Assembly (NCBI RefSeq): GCF_037892195.1
Contig: NZ_JATACI010000002.1
Span: 3,224,001-3,288,000 of the forward strand
Source of the DNA: Yoonia sp. GPGPB17
GTDB lineage: Bacteria > Pseudomonadota > Alphaproteobacteria > Rhodobacterales > Rhodobacteraceae
Reading direction: 5' to 3'
Length of the DNA stretch: 64,000 bases
Below the pieces are notes generated by a model. It was not told the origin of the DNA and did no database searches. It worked only from the letters and a program-made list of their open reading frames with translations. Shown one piece after another: positions 62,248-64,000 of the stretch. Within the stretch, counting starts at the first letter, position 1, and every line of letters starts with the position of its first letter. The translations under genes and the position numbers were made by a program.

Positions 62248-63162
62248 CCGACGCGCCAACCAAAGCTGGCTTTGTGGCCCTAATTGGTGAACCAAATGCA
62301 GGTAAATCGACGCTGCTGAACCGGATGGTCGGGGCGAAAGTGTCAATCGTCACACATAAAGTGCAGACAACGCGCGCGCGGATTCTGTGGTGTGGCAATG
62401 GCAGAGAATGCGCAGTTGATCTTCATTGACACACCGGGGCTGTTCAAACCACGTCGTCGTCTGGACCGGGCGATGGTTGCCGCCGCATGGGGCGGTGCGG
62501 CCGACGCCGATGTTGTGGTCCTGATGATCGAGGCACATCGTGGGATCACGGATGGTGTAAAGGCGATCCTTGAGACGCTGGCGGAGCGGGCAGGCACATC
62601 ACCCGTCGCTTTGGCGATCAACAAGATCGACAAGGTGAAGTCTGAGGTTCTCTTGGCGCTGACAAAAGAGATGAACGAGGCTTTCGCCTTTGCCGAAACC
62701 TTCATGATATCGGCCGAGCGCGGACACGGCTGCGACGCCTTGCGCGATTGGCTGACAACCCAAGTACCTGAGGGACCTTTCCTGTACCCTGAAGACCAGA
62801 TTGCCGATCTGTCGATGCGGATGATCGCGGCAGAGATGACGCGCGAAAAGCTAACCCTGCGCCTTCATCAGGAACTGCCCTATGAGCTGACAGTCGAGAC
62901 GGAGAACTGGGAAGAGCGCCCGGATGGTTCTGCCCGTATTGATCAGTTGATTTATGTTGCCCGTGACGGCCACAAGGGTATCGTCTTGGGCAAAGGCGGC
63001 GAGACGGTCAAGGCGATCAGCCAGGCGTCACGGCTTGAGCTGGAGGAGTTCCTTGGTCGCCGTGTGCACTTGTTTGTCAAGGTGAAGGTACGCCCCAACT
63101 GGCTGGAAGAATCCGAACGTTACTCGGAGATGGGCCTCGATTTCAAAGACGGTAACGCTTGA
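62244..63162 (+). pseudogene. era: GTPase Era, frameshifted
   Basis: Era binds 16S rRNA and is needed for 30S assembly. The first frame has the P-loop [16 protein letters not shown] and the switch region [15 protein letters not shown]. It then leaves the family pattern and stops at 62429. The second frame continues [19 protein letters not shown] (G3), INKIDKV (G4) and the KH domain with VLGKGGETVKAISQASR to 63162. One extra base near 62383-62387 (ATTCTG for the expected ATTCG) separates them. As Era is usually essential, a sequencing or assembly error is the most likely cause. Confidence 0.9.
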
Positions 63163-63485
63163 GGCTAACGGCGGACATCTGGGTTGCGGCCTATCTGACC
63201 CGTCTGCGCCTGATCGACGTGCCTGCCTTCATCGTACAGCGTGGCGACAGTACGGCAGGGGCCGTACTCATCAAACTGAACACGCTGGATGGCAAGGCCT
63301 GTTGCTATCAGCGCAGCTTTGATCTGATGACCGGTGACCGCAAATGGGTGGTTCTGGTTGAGGGCGACGAGGCAGAGGTCGACGTATCCGTGGCCAAACA
63401 ACGCAGCTTTGATCCCGATCTTTGGGTTATAGAGGTTGAGGACAGACTTGGCCGTCATTTGCTGGATGAACCCGGGCTTGATTGA
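63159..63485 (+). CDS. DUF1491 family protein
   Basis: A 108-residue protein with the DUF1491 pattern: LTADIWVAAYLTRLRL at the start, AGAVLIKLNTLDGKACCYQ in the middle and DPDLWVIEVEDRLGRHLLDE at the end. The family is common between era and recO in alphaproteobacteria and has no assigned role. It begins with TTG overlapping the era stop by four bases. Confidence 0.88.
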   Translation: MRLTADIWVAAYLTRLRLIDVPAFIVQRGDSTAGAVLIKLNTLDGKACCYQRSFDLMTGDRKWVVLVEGDEAEVDVSVAKQRSFDPDLWVIEVEDRLGRHLLDEPGLD

Positions 63486-63552
63486 CTTTTGTGCCTGTTG
63501 CCGGAGTTTATGTGCCAAGATGACGAGCAGTATCAAAGACAGAGACCCGGTC

Positions 63553-64000
63553 AGATGATCGCATGGCAGGATGAAGCCGCGTTGCTTTCTTCGCGTCCGT
63601 TTGGCGAAACCTCGGTGATTGTTGAGGTGTTTAGTGCTGAACATGGGCGCCATGCAGGTGTTGTGCGTGGCGGGACCAGTCGCAAACTTGCCCCGGTGCT
63701 GCAACCCGGCGCACAAGTAGCGGTCACTTGGAAGGCGCGGCTGGATAGCCATCTTGGCAGCTTTACAGTTGAACCGATCCGCAGCCGTGCCGCCGCCGCG
63801 ATGGGGGACAGGCTCGCTTTGGCGGGGCTGAATGCGGTTTGCAGTCTACTGGCAATGGTGCTGCCAGAGCGTGAGGCCCACGCGCCGCTCTATGAGCGGA
63901 CAGTAGCTTTGCTTGATCTTTTGGGGCAGTCGGATGTCTGGCCCCTGGCATATTTGCGATGGGAGCAGGCGTTGTTAGAGGAAATGGGGTTTGGGTTGGA
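63553..64000 (+). CDS. recO: DNA repair protein RecO, 3' end outside window
   Basis: The first 149 codons of RecO are visible and open to the window end. The N-terminal OB domain shows [33 protein letters not shown] and [15 protein letters not shown], typical of RecO. RecO helps load RecA on single-stranded DNA. It starts at ATG 63553 after the DUF1491 gene, in the usual era-DUF1491-recO order. Confidence 0.92.

Noticed and set aside
1..64000. Mobile elements, prophage, CRISPR, tRNA or rRNA genes
   Set aside because: No transposase, integrase, phage protein, regularly spaced repeat array, or tRNA/rRNA-like segment was recognised.

Overview
The window is a piece of an alphaproteobacterial chromosome, almost certainly from the Rhodobacterales (Roseobacter group). 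The evidence is the pdxJ-acpS-lepB-rnc-era-recO and folK-rpoZ-rel gene orders, a three-gene peptide deformylase array beside fmt, DUF1523, DUF1491, COQ9 and DUF2062 proteins, and a divergent bhcR/bhcABCD cluster. No tRNA, rRNA, CRISPR array, insertion sequence or prophage is visible.

Layout. 1-9.4 kb: aerobic cobalamin genes (DUF1636 protein on the minus strand; then a small His-rich protein, cbiX, cobH, cobL, cobI, a cbiG-cobJ fusion and cobM on the plus strand), with a lone receiver protein and a glutathionyl-hydroquinone reductase between. 9.4-13.9 kb: a MalY/PatB-type lyase, an XRE regulator with a membrane partner, three deformylase paralogues and fmt. 13.9-22.1 kb: an L,D-transpeptidase followed by a compact, poorly understood cluster built around an AAA+ ATPase (coiled-coil protein, four small or medium membrane proteins, two large unknowns). 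22.1-26.3 kb: a double aldehyde dehydrogenase, deoC and an AraC regulator. 26.5-30.3 kb: rpe, a membrane protein and a two-component system. 30.4-35.8 kb: the complete beta-hydroxyaspartate cycle (bhcD, bhcC, bhcB, bhcA) and its IclR regulator bhcR, which turns glyoxylate and glycine into oxaloacetate. 36.2-40.2 kb: acyl-CoA dehydrogenase, acyl-CoA synthetase and caiD. 40.2-47.2 kb: an iron ABC permease, a DsbA-like protein, a copper ATPase with its MerR regulator and a textbook operator, and an AraC regulator. 47.2-55.3 kb: rpsU, COQ9 and a mixed housekeeping run on the minus strand ending in ispH and a NYN protein. 55.3-64 kb: folK, rpoZ, rel, DUF2062, pdxJ, Dabb protein, acpS, lepB, rnc, era, DUF1491, recO (cut by the window end).

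A striking property is that eleven genes carry a reading-frame break: cobM, a small membrane protein at 19.4 kb, deoC, an AraC regulator, a DUF4173-like gene, an acyl-CoA dehydrogenase, an acyl-CoA synthetase, copA, a YdeI-like gene, pdxJ and era. In each case the lost protein end can be read intact in another frame (or past the stop for cobM). Because era is normally essential, and because most breaks show the same short AT-rich motif (CTTA or a close relative) in a GC-rich setting, I think many are consensus errors rather than real pseudogenes, but the sequence alone cannot settle this.

The best candidates for something new are the AAA+ ATPase cluster (14.8-22.1 kb), a structured RNA leader ahead of the cbiX operon (2.1-2.2 kb), a paired 15-bp dyad between bhcR and bhcA, and the Cys/His repeat tail of the CbiX protein.
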